A stretch of DNA of 9,379 nucleotides from DASPRM01 sp035319065 (GCA_035319065.1 DATHDM010000008.1:1-9379), one strand, 5' to 3'; positions 1 through 6,137 are shown, numbered from the stretch's first letter. Program-made: numbers and translations. Notes: generated by a model from the sequence alone, not told the origin.

Positions 1-7
1 CGCCCCT

Positions 8-39
8 CACTCTCCGCGCGTGCGAAGCGCGCGTGAGTG
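8..39. repeat. GC-rich imperfect inverted repeat near the left edge
   Basis: CACTC (8-12) pairs with GAGTG (35-39) and CGCGCG (15-20) pairs with CGCGCG (28-33) around a 7-base loop, giving 11 base pairs with a small internal mismatch. No T-run follows on either strand, so it is not a classical intrinsic terminator. It may mark the end of a gene outside the window. The rest of 1-97 is a GC-rich stretch with a G8 run (51-58) and a pyrimidine tract; I see no gene in it. Confidence 0.4.
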
Positions 40-97
40 CGCGAGCGCGCGGGGGGGGCGCGTTTTGGGGGTCCCTTTCCCTCTTCCCACCCCCCGC

Positions 98-127
98 TTG
101 ACGGCCCCTTCCGCGGAGCGGTAGTAT
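98..127 (+). promoter_or_regulatory. Candidate sigma70-type promoter of the radical SAM gene
   Basis: TTGACG at 98-103 and TAGTAT at 122-127 are separated by 18 bases. They match the sigma70 consensus at five of six and four of six positions. Transcription would start near 134, leaving a leader of about 28 bases before the GTG at 163. The match is by eye only. Confidence 0.4.
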
Positions 128-162
128 AGGCGAAGAAAAGACGAATCTGGGGGGGGATCGCG

Positions 163-1287
163 GTGGCTTCGCTTCCGGTTCTTGTCCCATCTGCAAAGCA
201 ATCGCCCAGTGCGGACGCCAGCCCTTCCGAACAGAAGCGTCGAGCGGCTCGTCCCGGCGCGGGCCCTGGGCTGTTCTCCATCCAACCCGGAATTCAGCCG
301 CCGCCCTCGGGCGGGCTGGTGGGGATTGCGCGGCTGGCGGCGGAGGGCGAGCCCATCCGCGAGGGGCACAACGTCGAGTATTTCACCATCGCGACCCGCT
401 CCATCCTGAACCGCTGCAGCGCGCCCTATATGCCGTTCCAGTGGACCATCAATCCTTATCGTGGCTGCGAGTTTGCCTGCAAGTATTGCTATGCGCGCTA
501 CACCCACGAGTTCATGGAGATGCGCAACGGTGCGGACTTCGAGCGCCGCATCTACGTCAAGCAGAACGTGGCCGAGCAGCTGCGCCACGACCTGAAGCAA
601 GCCCGGCCCGGGGAAATGATTGCCATCGGCACGGCCACAGATCCCTACCAGCCAGCGGAGCGGCGCTACCAGGTCACGCGGGCGATCCTGCAGGAATTCA
701 CCCACCACCTGGGGCTGGAAATTGCCATCGTCACCAAGTCCAACCTGGTGCTCAGGGACGTGGACCTGCTGCGGCGAATCGCGCAGCACAACCGGCTGAC
801 GGTGAACCTGACCATCACCACCCTGGACCGGCAACTGGCGCGGGTGCTGGAGCCACGGGCGCCGCGTCCTGACCTCCGCCTGGAGGCGGTGAGAACGCTC
901 ACCCGCTATGGCCTGGACACCGGGATCAGCTGCGCGCCGGTAATTCCGGGGATCACCGACAGCATGCGGAATCTGGATGCCTTGGTGGCGGCGGCGAAAG
1001 AGGCAGGGGCGAGGCACATCTTCGCCAATCCCCTGTTCCTGAAGCCGTGCTCGGCGGCGATCTTTCTGCCCTTTCTGGAGCGCGAGTTCCCAGCCCTGGT
1101 GGAGAGCTACCGCCGGCGCTACCAGGAGCGCGCCTTTGTGCCCGCGGCCTATCGCAAGCGGATTTCGCAGATGATGTCGGCGCTGCGCAGGAAGCACGGT
1201 ATGCTCTCGCGGGAAGAGCGGCGCAACGCGAAACCTCCCGCGCCGGCGGAGGCGCAAGCGCCGGAGCAGATGTGGATGTTCGGCTAG
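163..1287 (+). CDS. SplB-like (COG1533-type) radical SAM protein, PA0069/Rv2578c-like
   Basis: The 374-residue protein carries the radical SAM cluster motif CxxxCxxC at Cys102, Cys106 and Cys109, inside the sequence NPYRGCEFACKYCYARY. These cysteines are expected to bind a [4Fe-4S] cluster that cleaves S-adenosylmethionine. The GTATDPYQPAE segment near 156-166 is typical of the branch of spore-photoproduct-lyase relatives found in many non-sporulating bacteria. The substrate of that branch is not established, so a DNA-repair role is only suggested by family name. The first 60 residues are proline-rich and look disordered, and the C-terminus ends in an aromatic tail (QMWMFG). The start is the GTG at 163. 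It lies six bases after a G8 run that could pair with the anti-Shine-Dalgarno sequence, and no in-frame ATG occurs before residue 90, close to the catalytic motif. The gene stands alone and converges on the propeller gene. Confidence 0.9.
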   Translation: MASLPVLVPSAKQSPSADASPSEQKRRAARPGAGPGLFSIQPGIQPPPSGGLVGIARLAAEGEPIREGHNVEYFTIATRSILNRCSAPYMPFQWTINPYRGCEFACKYCYARYTHEFMEMRNGADFERRIYVKQNVAEQLRHDLKQARPGEMIAIGTATDPYQPAERRYQVTRAILQEFTHHLGLEIAIVTKSNLVLRDVDLLRRIAQHNRLTVNLTITTLDRQLARVLEPRAPRPDLRLEAVRTLTRYGLDTGISCAPVIPGITDSMRNLDALVAAAKEAGARHIFANPLFLKPCSAAIFLPFLEREFPALVESYRRRYQERAFVPAAYRKRISQMMSALRRKHGMLSREERRNAKPPAPAEAQAPEQMWMFG

Positions 1288-1300
1288 GACGGCAGTCCAG
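1284..1300. terminator. Weak hairpin between convergent genes
   Basis: CT-GGAC and GTCC-AG pair with one bulged A around a four-base loop, overlapping the radical SAM stop codon. It lies in the 23-bp gap between two convergent genes, where a bidirectional terminator would be expected. The stem is short and there is no T-run, so the call is weak. Confidence 0.2.
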
Positions 1301-1310
1301 CAGCGCTCGC

Positions 1311-2270
1311 TTACTCCCAGCGCCAGAGTTCCAGAGTCTGGTCTTGGGCAGTGGCCAGCCAGATCCGGTCCTTGGCAATACCGCAGCCGATCACGGAGCG
1401 CCCGTCCGACACCACCTGCGATTTGCCCGTAGCCAGGTCCAACAGCAGGATGGGCATGGGTTTGGTGAGGCCGGTGGCATCGAAGTAGGTGGCGAGGATG
1501 TGCTTGCCATCGGGCGCGGCCGCCAGCGAGCCGATCACGCCGGGCTGAGCCCCGAGTCGGCGCGTCGTCTGTCCGCTGGCGGGATCGACGAACAGGATGG
1601 CGTAGTCGGCCCCTCCCACCAGGGCCTGCTTTCCATCGCGGGTGAAGACCGTGCCAAACGATTCCAGCAGCAAATCGTGATTGCTTGCCTGCTCTTTGCC
1701 GGTGCTGACGTCGTAGATGCGGACGATGGTGTCCTCATCGGCGCTGAGCAGCCAGCGGTCGTCGGGGCTGAAGGCGGCCGAGCTGAGTCCGGCAAACTGC
1801 GCATGAGTCGTAAAACGGAGCCTGGGCTCGCCGCTCACTTCCCACAGTTGTCCCGGGCGATCGCTCATCCCCACCACCAGCTTCCGGCCATCGTGCGAGA
1901 AGAGCAGCGTTTCCACTTCCCTGTCGCCGGCGGACCACTGCTTGAGCGCCGAGCCGGTGGAGGCATCGACGAGGATGACTGCCCCGGCCCCCTTACCCAG
2001 TGCGATCCAGCGGCCGTCGGGAGAATAAGCAAGCGCGCTCGTGCCCTGGATGTCCTGCGCCTCAAAGACGTGCTCGATCTCTCCCGAGGGTAGTTTGACG
2101 AGACGCAGCCTGTGATCGGCTCCCGCCACCGCGATCTGCTCGCCGGAGGGCGAAAACTGCAGCCTGGTGGAAGCCGAAGGCAGATTGATGCGCGCGGCGG
2201 AATGAAGGCTCTGCGCCGCGGCGGCCACGGAGAAGGCAAGCACAACCGCCAGCACGCTGCGAGTGGTCAC
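1311..2270 (-). CDS. Secreted WD40/YVTN-like seven-bladed beta-propeller protein
   Basis: The 319-residue product starts with a Sec-type signal peptide: a short basic start (TTR), a hydrophobic core at about 5-18 and a likely cleavage site near AAAAQ (16-20). The rest is seven repeats of about 42 residues. Each has an SPDG-like turn (near 40, 83, 125, 168, 210, 252 and a degenerate one at 300), followed by a strand and a D-x-x-TG-like turn. Seven such units predict one closed propeller, probably periplasmic, and no catalytic domain is attached. Propellers of this type usually act as binding or scaffold modules; the ligand cannot be read from sequence. I chose the GTG at 2270 over an upstream TTG at 2297. 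A strong GGAGAAGG lies six bases upstream of the GTG, and the start is one base from the dioxygenase stop, implying translational coupling. It is the last gene of the minus-strand group. Confidence 0.85.
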   Translation of the reverse strand: MTTRSVLAVVLAFSVAAAAQSLHSAARINLPSASTRLQFSPSGEQIAVAGADHRLRLVKLPSGEIEHVFEAQDIQGTSALAYSPDGRWIALGKGAGAVILVDASTGSALKQWSAGDREVETLLFSHDGRKLVVGMSDRPGQLWEVSGEPRLRFTTHAQFAGLSSAAFSPDDRWLLSADEDTIVRIYDVSTGKEQASNHDLLLESFGTVFTRDGKQALVGGADYAILFVDPASGQTTRRLGAQPGVIGSLAAAPDGKHILATYFDATGLTKPMPILLLDLATGKSQVVSDGRSVIGCGIAKDRIWLATAQDQTLELWRWE

Positions 2271-2271
2271 G

Positions 2272-2910
2272 CTACGCCTTCTCCAGAACAAGCTCAAAGC
2301 GAACGGCGGCGTGCATCGCCTGGGGATCGCCCTCCAGCATCACCGGCCGGACCAGTTCGCGGCTGGTGATCAAGGGATCGCGGGTGTAGTTTTTGGCGGG
2401 ATCGCCGGCAAACACGGGATCGGTGCCAAAGTACAGCTGCGTGATCAGCGGCTTGTGTCCCGGAGCCGTCACCAGGTAGTGCACGTGCTGGCAGACGCGG
2501 TCGGGATAGTGTCCGGGAACCACGGATTCGAAGCCGTAGGCTCCCTTGACGTCGGAACGCAACAGCGTGCGGTAGCGGTAGCCTTTCAGGTCGTAGTGAC
2601 CGAGATGATCGGTCTGCCAGACTTCCACCGTGGCATCGGGAAGAGCCTCGCCGCCGACGTTGTAAACCACGCCCGAGACCGAGAGCGGCATCCCCGGATC
2701 GCCGGGATGGCGCATGTTGACGGCGTTGGGCGCGAGCCGCTTGTAGAAGGGTCCCAGCTCGCAAGAGGGCGTCGGAGCCATGCTGCGCTCGTGCTGCTCC
2801 CAGACTGCGGCGGCGAGCGACGGTGAAAGTGATCCGGCGAGAGTGACGGCGCCAAAGGCCAGACAGCGCTCAAGCAGCTCGCGGCGGCTGAGCAAGGATT
2901 TGGAGATCAT
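2272..2910 (-). CDS. Tat-exported intradiol ring-cleavage dioxygenase-like protein
   Basis: The 212-residue protein resembles the beta subunit of protocatechuate 3,4-dioxygenase and the exported intradiol dioxygenases, non-haem Fe(III) enzymes that open catechol-type rings. The N-terminus has a twin-arginine signal: SRREL at 8-12, a hydrophobic stretch at about 17-28 and a likely cleavage after SLAAA (31-35). This suggests folded export with iron already bound. The domain begins with LGPFY (52-56) and continues with the GxVxxxxGxxLPDAxVEVWQ strand region (80-99). Candidate iron ligands are Tyr106 (in GHYDL), Tyr135 (in PGHYP), His142 and His144 (in QHVHY), with Arg138 between the second Tyr and the first His. 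All four ligand positions appear filled, so activity is plausible. The substrate is unknown, and no other aromatic-degradation gene is nearby. The ATG at 2910 is preceded by a G-rich stretch usable as a ribosome site. The propeller gene follows after one base. Confidence 0.85.
   Translation of the reverse strand: MISKSLLSRRELLERCLAFGAVTLAGSLSPSLAAAVWEQHERSMAPTPSCELGPFYKRLAPNAVNMRHPGDPGMPLSVSGVVYNVGGEALPDATVEVWQTDHLGHYDLKGYRYRTLLRSDVKGAYGFESVVPGHYPDRVCQHVHYLVTAPGHKPLITQLYFGTDPVFAGDPAKNYTRDPLITSRELVRPVMLEGDPQAMHAAVRFELVLEKA
2277..2284 (-). promoter_or_regulatory. Ribosome binding site deciding the propeller start
   Basis: On the minus strand GGAGAAGG lies in the last codons of the dioxygenase gene, six bases before the GTG at 2270. 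It supports the GTG start and argues against the TTG at 2297, which would overlap the dioxygenase by 26 bases. Confidence 0.6.
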
Positions 2911-2934
2911 CTCCCACCCCCGGAAGGCAGGGGC

Positions 2935-2963
2935 ATTCTAGATGATCCGGACCCTGGTATCCA
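2935..2963 (-). promoter_or_regulatory. Candidate promoter of the dioxygenase-propeller pair
   Basis: On the minus strand TGGATA (2963-2958) and TAGAAT (2940-2935) are separated by exactly 17 bases. The -10 box matches consensus at five of six positions and the -35 box at four of six. A start near 2928 would leave about 18 bases before the ATG at 2910, including the G-rich ribosome site. It would let the pair be expressed separately from the GerW and EcsC genes upstream. Confidence 0.4.
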
Positions 2964-2973
2964 GCGCAATGCC

Positions 2974-3345
2974 TCAGCCGCGGCGGCGCCGCCAGCCGAG
3001 AATGCCCCCCAGCACCATCCCCACAGCAGCCGCCATCGCCAGCTTCCGCCGGCTGGAGATGGACACGAAGCGCGTGCCCTGAGTCGAGATCTCAAACACG
3101 CCCACGGGCATCGCCGCGATGCTGCCGCCGCCCCCGCCTCCCTGGCCCAGGCGCTGTTGCTCGCCCTCGGTTTGGCCGCGCAGCGTGGGCCCGTGGCCGA
3201 AGCCGCTGCCGAATGCGTAAGCCACCCGCGCCACCGGCACGATCGTGCGGCCTTCGGCGGAGATCGGCTCGCCGTAGATGGTCTTGACCTGGGCGGATGA
3301 GCGCAGAGAATCGAGCATCGATTGGAAGTACAACTGGAGTTCCAT
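2974..3345 (-). CDS. GerW/YtfJ-family small protein with C-terminal membrane anchor
   Basis: The 123-residue product matches the GerW (sporulation protein YtfJ) family pattern. It has an N-terminal helix, then VKTIYGEPI (20-28) and the conserved strand segment TIVPVARVAYAFGSGFG (34-50). A glycine run of six (69-74) precedes a strand with MPVGVFEI (79-86). In Bacillus this family is known from spore germination, but members are widespread in non-sporulating bacteria with no settled role. Unusually, a hydrophobic segment (about 101-118) ends in an arginine cluster (119-122), predicting a single C-terminal membrane helix with a basic cytoplasmic tail. There is no signal peptide, so the main domain would sit at the cytoplasmic face. 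The ATG at 3345 has AGGAG seven bases upstream. It follows the EcsC-family gene by 33 bases, so the two are probably co-transcribed. Confidence 0.8.
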   Translation of the reverse strand: MELQLYFQSMLDSLRSSAQVKTIYGEPISAEGRTIVPVARVAYAFGSGFGHGPTLRGQTEGEQQRLGQGGGGGGSIAAMPVGVFEISTQGTRFVSISSRRKLAMAAAVGMVLGGILGWRRRRG

Positions 3346-3378
3346 GGCTGGCTCCTGAAAGTTGTGAAGATACCCGGA

Positions 3379-4074
3379 TCAGGGTTGCAGACTTGGGGGA
3401 GAATTTGCACCTTCGAGTTCCGCCGCCCACACACGCTCGCGCATCGCCAGGTGCTTCTGGCGGAAGTGGCCGGCGGCGCGCTCTCCCCAGGCGCGGACAA
3501 AGTAGTAGTTCAGCCCCGCCCCGATGACGGAACTGGCAAGCGGGATCACCCGTCCCGACCACTTCTCGACCACCTCCGTGCTGGCGCGGGCGGCGATGCG
3601 CTGAATCACGCGCGGCACGAAGCGGCTGACCACCTGTCGCTCGAGCACTTCACGGCTGATGTCCACCCCGGCGGCGCTGGCGGCTGCGATCCACAGTTCC
3701 GCCACCTCTTCGTCGGTGTTGTACTGAAAGCCGTAGGTGAGGCTCAGTTTCTCGATCATGCGCAGCGTGATCACCGCCAGGATGCCGAGATCGGGGACGA
3801 GGGTCAGAATTCCGCCCAACCCGAAGCCGGCGCCCTCCACCGCGGCAATCTTCATGCTGGCCCGAATGGTCCCCTCCGAGATGCGGTCCAGTTGATCGAT
3901 GGGAACGGTGAACAGTCCCTGGAAGCTGGTGACGGGAACGCCGTGCGCAGCCTGCAGGTGCCAGAGATAATGCTGGGGATCGACCTTGACGGTCTCATAG
4001 GCCTGCTGAAAGCCGCGCTTGAGCGCCGCTTCGATCCGCGAGGTGAGCCAGGAGTGCTTCTCTTGTTGGGCCAT
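3379..4074 (-). CDS. EcsC-family protein
   Basis: The 231-residue protein shows the EcsC family core: a long helical N-terminus, then the glycine-rich hydrophobic segment EGAGFGLGGILTLVPD (80-95) continuing as a helix to RMIEKL (105-110), and a second hydrophobic patch near 177-193. The family is named after the third gene of the Bacillus ecs operon, next to an ABC transporter, and its biochemical function is unknown. No transporter genes accompany it here. The hydrophobic segments suggest membrane association, but I cannot tell whether they fully span the bilayer. The ATG at 4074 has GGGAGG five bases upstream. It precedes the GerW-family gene by 33 bases and follows the MocR gene by 92 bases, with an inverted repeat in that gap. 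Confidence 0.85.
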   Translation of the reverse strand: MAQQEKHSWLTSRIEAALKRGFQQAYETVKVDPQHYLWHLQAAHGVPVTSFQGLFTVPIDQLDRISEGTIRASMKIAAVEGAGFGLGGILTLVPDLGILAVITLRMIEKLSLTYGFQYNTDEEVAELWIAAASAAGVDISREVLERQVVSRFVPRVIQRIAARASTEVVEKWSGRVIPLASSVIGAGLNYYFVRAWGERAAGHFRQKHLAMRERVWAAELEGANSPPSLQP

Positions 4075-4130
4075 GCGACCCTCCCAGTTTACCCCGGGGG
4101 AAGGGACTGGCGAGCGGGAACGTGGGATAT

Positions 4131-4165
4131 TGCCGCCTTCTCACTAACGGTGACACTCTGCGGCA
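4131..4165. repeat. Nested inverted repeat between the MocR and EcsC genes
   Basis: TGCCGC (4131-4136) pairs with GCGGCA (4160-4165). Inside it, TCAC (4141-4144) pairs with GTGA (4150-4153) around a five-base loop. It starts just past the MocR stop codon, so it could attenuate or end that transcript, but no T-run follows. An operator role is equally possible. Confidence 0.3.
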
Positions 4166-4166
4166 G

Positions 4167-5675
4167 TTACCGGCGTTTCTGCCCCGATCGCTCAGGCATG
4201 GCGCGGAAAACCTGAGCCAGGCGTCTAGCACCTTCCTGGATCTGCGCAGGGGTGGCAATTCCGTAGCCCAGAATCAGACCCGGCCGCGGAGCCCTCCGCA
4301 GGTAGCAAAACGATAGCGGCATCACCGAGAGATTTTCCTGGGCCGCCGCCTCCGCGACCGCCGTGTCCTCCAGCCCCGGCGGCAGCATGGCCACCAGGTG
4401 CATGCCGGCCTCCGGCTTCAGGATTTCCAGCACATCGCCAAGCTCAGCGCGCAGGGCTTCCACCAGAAGATTGCGGCGCTCCACATAGAGCATGCGCATC
4501 TTGCGGATATGGCGCGCGAAATGGCCCTCGCTGATGAAATCGGCGAGCACGGACTGGTAGAGGGTGGAGGTGAAGATGTCGATGGCCTCGCGCGCGGCCA
4601 CGAAGGCGCCCACCAGATCCTTCGGGATCACGATGTACCCGAGGCGCAGCGCCGGAAACAACACCTTGCTGAAGGTACCTATATAGATGACGCGCTGCCC
4701 CGTATCCATCCCCTGCAGCGCCGCGATCGGGCGGCTGGAGAAGCGAAATTCGCTGTCGTAGTCGTCCTCCAGAATCCAGGCGCCGCTGCGCGCCGCCCAG
4801 TCAAGCAAACGCAGGCGGCGGGCCGCGCTCAGGGTTACGCCGGTGGGATACTGATGCGAGGGCGTCACATAGATCGCCCGCGGACTCCGGCAGCAGCGGA
4901 TGCCGGCTGCGACGTTCAAGCCTTCGTCATCAACCGGCACGGGAACTAGCCGGGCGCCCGCCATGTTCAGAGCCTGCTGAGCGCCGCGATAGCCGGGCTC
5001 TTCGATCCATACCGGACTACCGGTATCGAGCAGCACGCGGGCGGAAAGTTGCAGCCCCTGCTGCGAGCCGGTGACCACCATGATCTGGCGAGGATCGCAG
5101 CGCACGCCGCGGGAGGTCCCGAGGTATTCGGCGATGGCCTTGCGGAACGGCAGATAGCCCATCGGACTGCTGTAGTCCATGAGACCAGCTGCAGGCTTGC
5201 GCGCATGCCGCATCACCAGACGCCCCCAGACCTCGAAGGGAAACTGCTGCAGGTCGGGAACGCTGGCACGGAAGGCGCCGCGAATGCGGGCCCACGGTTG
5301 CGGAGCACAGCACAACAGCGCCTGCATCTTTCGCGAGATTCTGCGCGTGTCGCGGCCGGAGGTAGATGCGGCCGCAACCAGCCGCCGCGGCCGCGATAGC
5401 TCATCGGGAATCGCGTTGGCCACGAACGTTCCCGCTCCCACCCGGCTGTCCACGTAGCCTTCGGCGAGCAGCTGCTCGAAGGCATTGAGGATGGGAATGC
5501 GCGAGATGTGGAGTTCCGCGGCCAGGCTTCGGGTGGAGGGCAGGCGCATCCCCGGCCGCAGTTGCCGGCTCAGGATCGCCTCGCGGTACCACTCGTAAAG
5601 CTGGCGGTGGAGCGGCGCCGGTGAGTTCTGATCGAGTGCGCCCGGGGCAAACACCACGGAGGCAGGGCCTTTCAT
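4167..5675 (-). CDS. MocR/PdxR-type GntR regulator with aminotransferase-like domain
   Basis: The 502-residue protein is a fusion typical of the MocR subfamily. An N-terminal GntR winged helix-turn-helix (about 20-87) contains LPSTRSLAAEL and the AEGYVDSRVGAGTFV wing. A linker (about 88-165) leads to a class I aminotransferase fold. The fold has the cofactor signatures EDDYDSEF (303-310) and GTFSK (333-337), where Lys337 is expected to form the Schiff base with pyridoxal phosphate, and Arg344 follows. Such proteins sense PLP or an amino-acid adduct and act on neighbouring promoters. No PLP-synthesis or transaminase gene is visible, so the target is unknown; autoregulation and control of the downstream EcsC gene or the divergent genes are options. 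I chose the ATG at 5675 over one at 5732. A near-consensus promoter lies between them, a transcript from it would begin at the 5675 ATG, and residues upstream lack similarity to the family. Confidence 0.92.
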   Translation of the reverse strand: MKGPASVVFAPGALDQNSPAPLHRQLYEWYREAILSRQLRPGMRLPSTRSLAAELHISRIPILNAFEQLLAEGYVDSRVGAGTFVANAIPDELSRPRRLVAAASTSGRDTRRISRKMQALLCCAPQPWARIRGAFRASVPDLQQFPFEVWGRLVMRHARKPAAGLMDYSSPMGYLPFRKAIAEYLGTSRGVRCDPRQIMVVTGSQQGLQLSARVLLDTGSPVWIEEPGYRGAQQALNMAGARLVPVPVDDEGLNVAAGIRCCRSPRAIYVTPSHQYPTGVTLSAARRLRLLDWAARSGAWILEDDYDSEFRFSSRPIAALQGMDTGQRVIYIGTFSKVLFPALRLGYIVIPKDLVGAFVAAREAIDIFTSTLYQSVLADFISEGHFARHIRKMRMLYVERRNLLVEALRAELGDVLEILKPEAGMHLVAMLPPGLEDTAVAEAAAQENLSVMPLSFCYLRRAPRPGLILGYGIATPAQIQEGARRLAQVFRAMPERSGQKRR

Positions 5676-5681
5676 CGCGCG

Positions 5682-5710
5682 ATCATAATGGTAAGGTCGA
5701 AATTGGTCAA
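5682..5710 (-). promoter_or_regulatory. Near-consensus promoter predicting a leaderless MocR mRNA
   Basis: On the minus strand TTGACC (5710-5705) and TATGAT (5687-5682) are separated by exactly 17 bases. Each box differs from the sigma70 consensus at one position. The -10 box ends six bases before the ATG at 5675, so the expected transcription start falls on or next to the A of that codon. No Shine-Dalgarno sequence is present upstream of either candidate start codon. Confidence 0.6.
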
Positions 5711-5711
5711 A
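5695..5711. promoter_or_regulatory. Helically phased GGTCRAA direct repeat, possible operator
   Basis: GGTCGAA (5695-5701) is repeated as GGTCAAA (5705-5711) with a 10-base period, about one helical turn. The second copy overlaps the -35 box of the MocR gene. MocR regulators are known to bind direct repeats near their own promoters, so this is a reasonable autoregulatory site, but two short copies could arise by chance. Confidence 0.3.
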
Positions 5712-5812
5712 GTGGATATTGAGACAGTCCATTCTGAGGCGTATCTGTAGTCTAGGGGCGTACTCACGGGCGCGGCAGGCACGTGGGGTAGGCGGCCGCG
5801 TCCGGGGTCCTG

Positions 5813-5817
5813 GGAGG
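5813..5817 (+). promoter_or_regulatory. Shine-Dalgarno sequence of the short secreted ORF
   Basis: GGAGG inside TGGGAGGAAG lies seven bases before a GTG (5825) and ten before an ATG (5828). It is the strongest ribosome-site match in this intergenic region and the main support for translation of the short ORF. Confidence 0.45.
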
Positions 5818-5824
5818 AAGCGCT

Positions 5825-6025
5825 GTGATGGGACTGAAGTGGGCCTGCGCAGGATGCATATGGGTCATGCTGTCTCTCAGCCTGCCCCATCCCGCCCTCG
5901 GGCCTGCGACGAAACTGCCTGGCGCACTGCACCTTCCGGCCGCCAATCGCGCAGGTGGGGTCAGGGCCGATTTCCTCGCCGATCCCGACCCCGGCTTTGC
6001 CGGCTTGCTGCGCGTCCGCTTGTAG
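5825..6025 (+). CDS. Probable short secreted protein of unknown function
   Basis: The ORF encodes 66 residues from the GTG at 5825, or 65 from the adjacent ATG at 5828. The N-terminus looks like a signal peptide: MGLK, a hydrophobic core of about 15 residues containing two cysteines, then PHPALG as a possible cleavage region. The mature part would be only about 40 residues, with no recognisable domain. I do not recognise the protein. Support comes from the strong ribosome site and the signal-like start. Against it are the small size, the absence of a good promoter (TTGAGA at 5719 with a poor TATCTG at 5742 is the best pair I see) and the possibility that it is chance coding in GC-rich DNA. 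It is divergent from the MocR gene, whose family often controls divergent neighbours. Confidence 0.4.
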   Translation: MMGLKWACAGCIWVMLSLSLPHPALGPATKLPGALHLPAANRAGGVRADFLADPDPGFAGLLRVRL

Positions 6026-6041
6026 CGCGAAGAGGAGAAAC

Positions 6042-6062
6042 GAGCCGCCCGATCTGCGGCTC
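6042..6062. terminator. Hairpin after the short secreted ORF
   Basis: GAGCCGC (6042-6048) and GCGGCTC (6056-6062) form a perfect seven-base-pair stem with a seven-base loop, 17 bases after the ORF stop. There is no T-run on the plus strand; on the minus strand the stem is followed by the mixed T-rich sequence GTTTCTCCTCTT. It may separate the short ORF from proS, but efficiency is doubtful. Confidence 0.35.
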
Positions 6063-6101
6063 CCGCCGATCCACCCTGTGGCCGAGCCAGCCATAGCAAT
6101 C

Positions 6102-6129
6102 CTCACAATTCAGCGATTTGCGGTAAATT
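6102..6129 (+). promoter_or_regulatory. Candidate promoter of proS, close to the start codon
   Basis: CTCACA (6102-6107) and TAAATT (6124-6129) are separated by 16 bases, each matching the sigma70 consensus at four of six positions. The -10 candidate ends eight bases before the proS ATG, so the transcript would have almost no leader. No Shine-Dalgarno sequence is present in the intervening GAGCCGCT. Confidence 0.35.
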
Positions 6130-6137
6130 GAGCCGCT

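Noticed and set aside
7..1257. Long minus-strand open frame opposite the radical SAM gene
   Set aside because: Its translation is arginine-, histidine- and glycine-rich with no recognisable domain, and it lies antisense to a clear radical SAM protein. Long antisense frames are common in GC-rich DNA.
1047..2093. Plus-strand open frame across the end of the radical SAM gene and the propeller gene
   Set aside because: It overlaps two well-supported genes in another frame and strand and shows no domain of its own.
2268..2297. TTG start at 2297 for the propeller gene
   Set aside because: It would overlap the dioxygenase gene by 26 bases without a ribosome site, while the GTG at 2270 has a strong one and yields a cleaner signal peptide.
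3322..4215. Plus-strand open frame opposite the EcsC-family gene
   Set aside because: It is antisense to a gene with family motifs and a good ribosome site; its own translation resembles no family.
5676..5732. ATG start at 5732 for the MocR gene
   Set aside because: It would place a near-consensus promoter inside the coding sequence, has no ribosome site, and adds residues not expected in the family.
5672..6106. Minus-strand open frame across the MocR-proS intergenic region
   Set aside because: It overlaps the MocR promoter and 5' end in another frame, lacks a ribosome site and has no recognisable domain.
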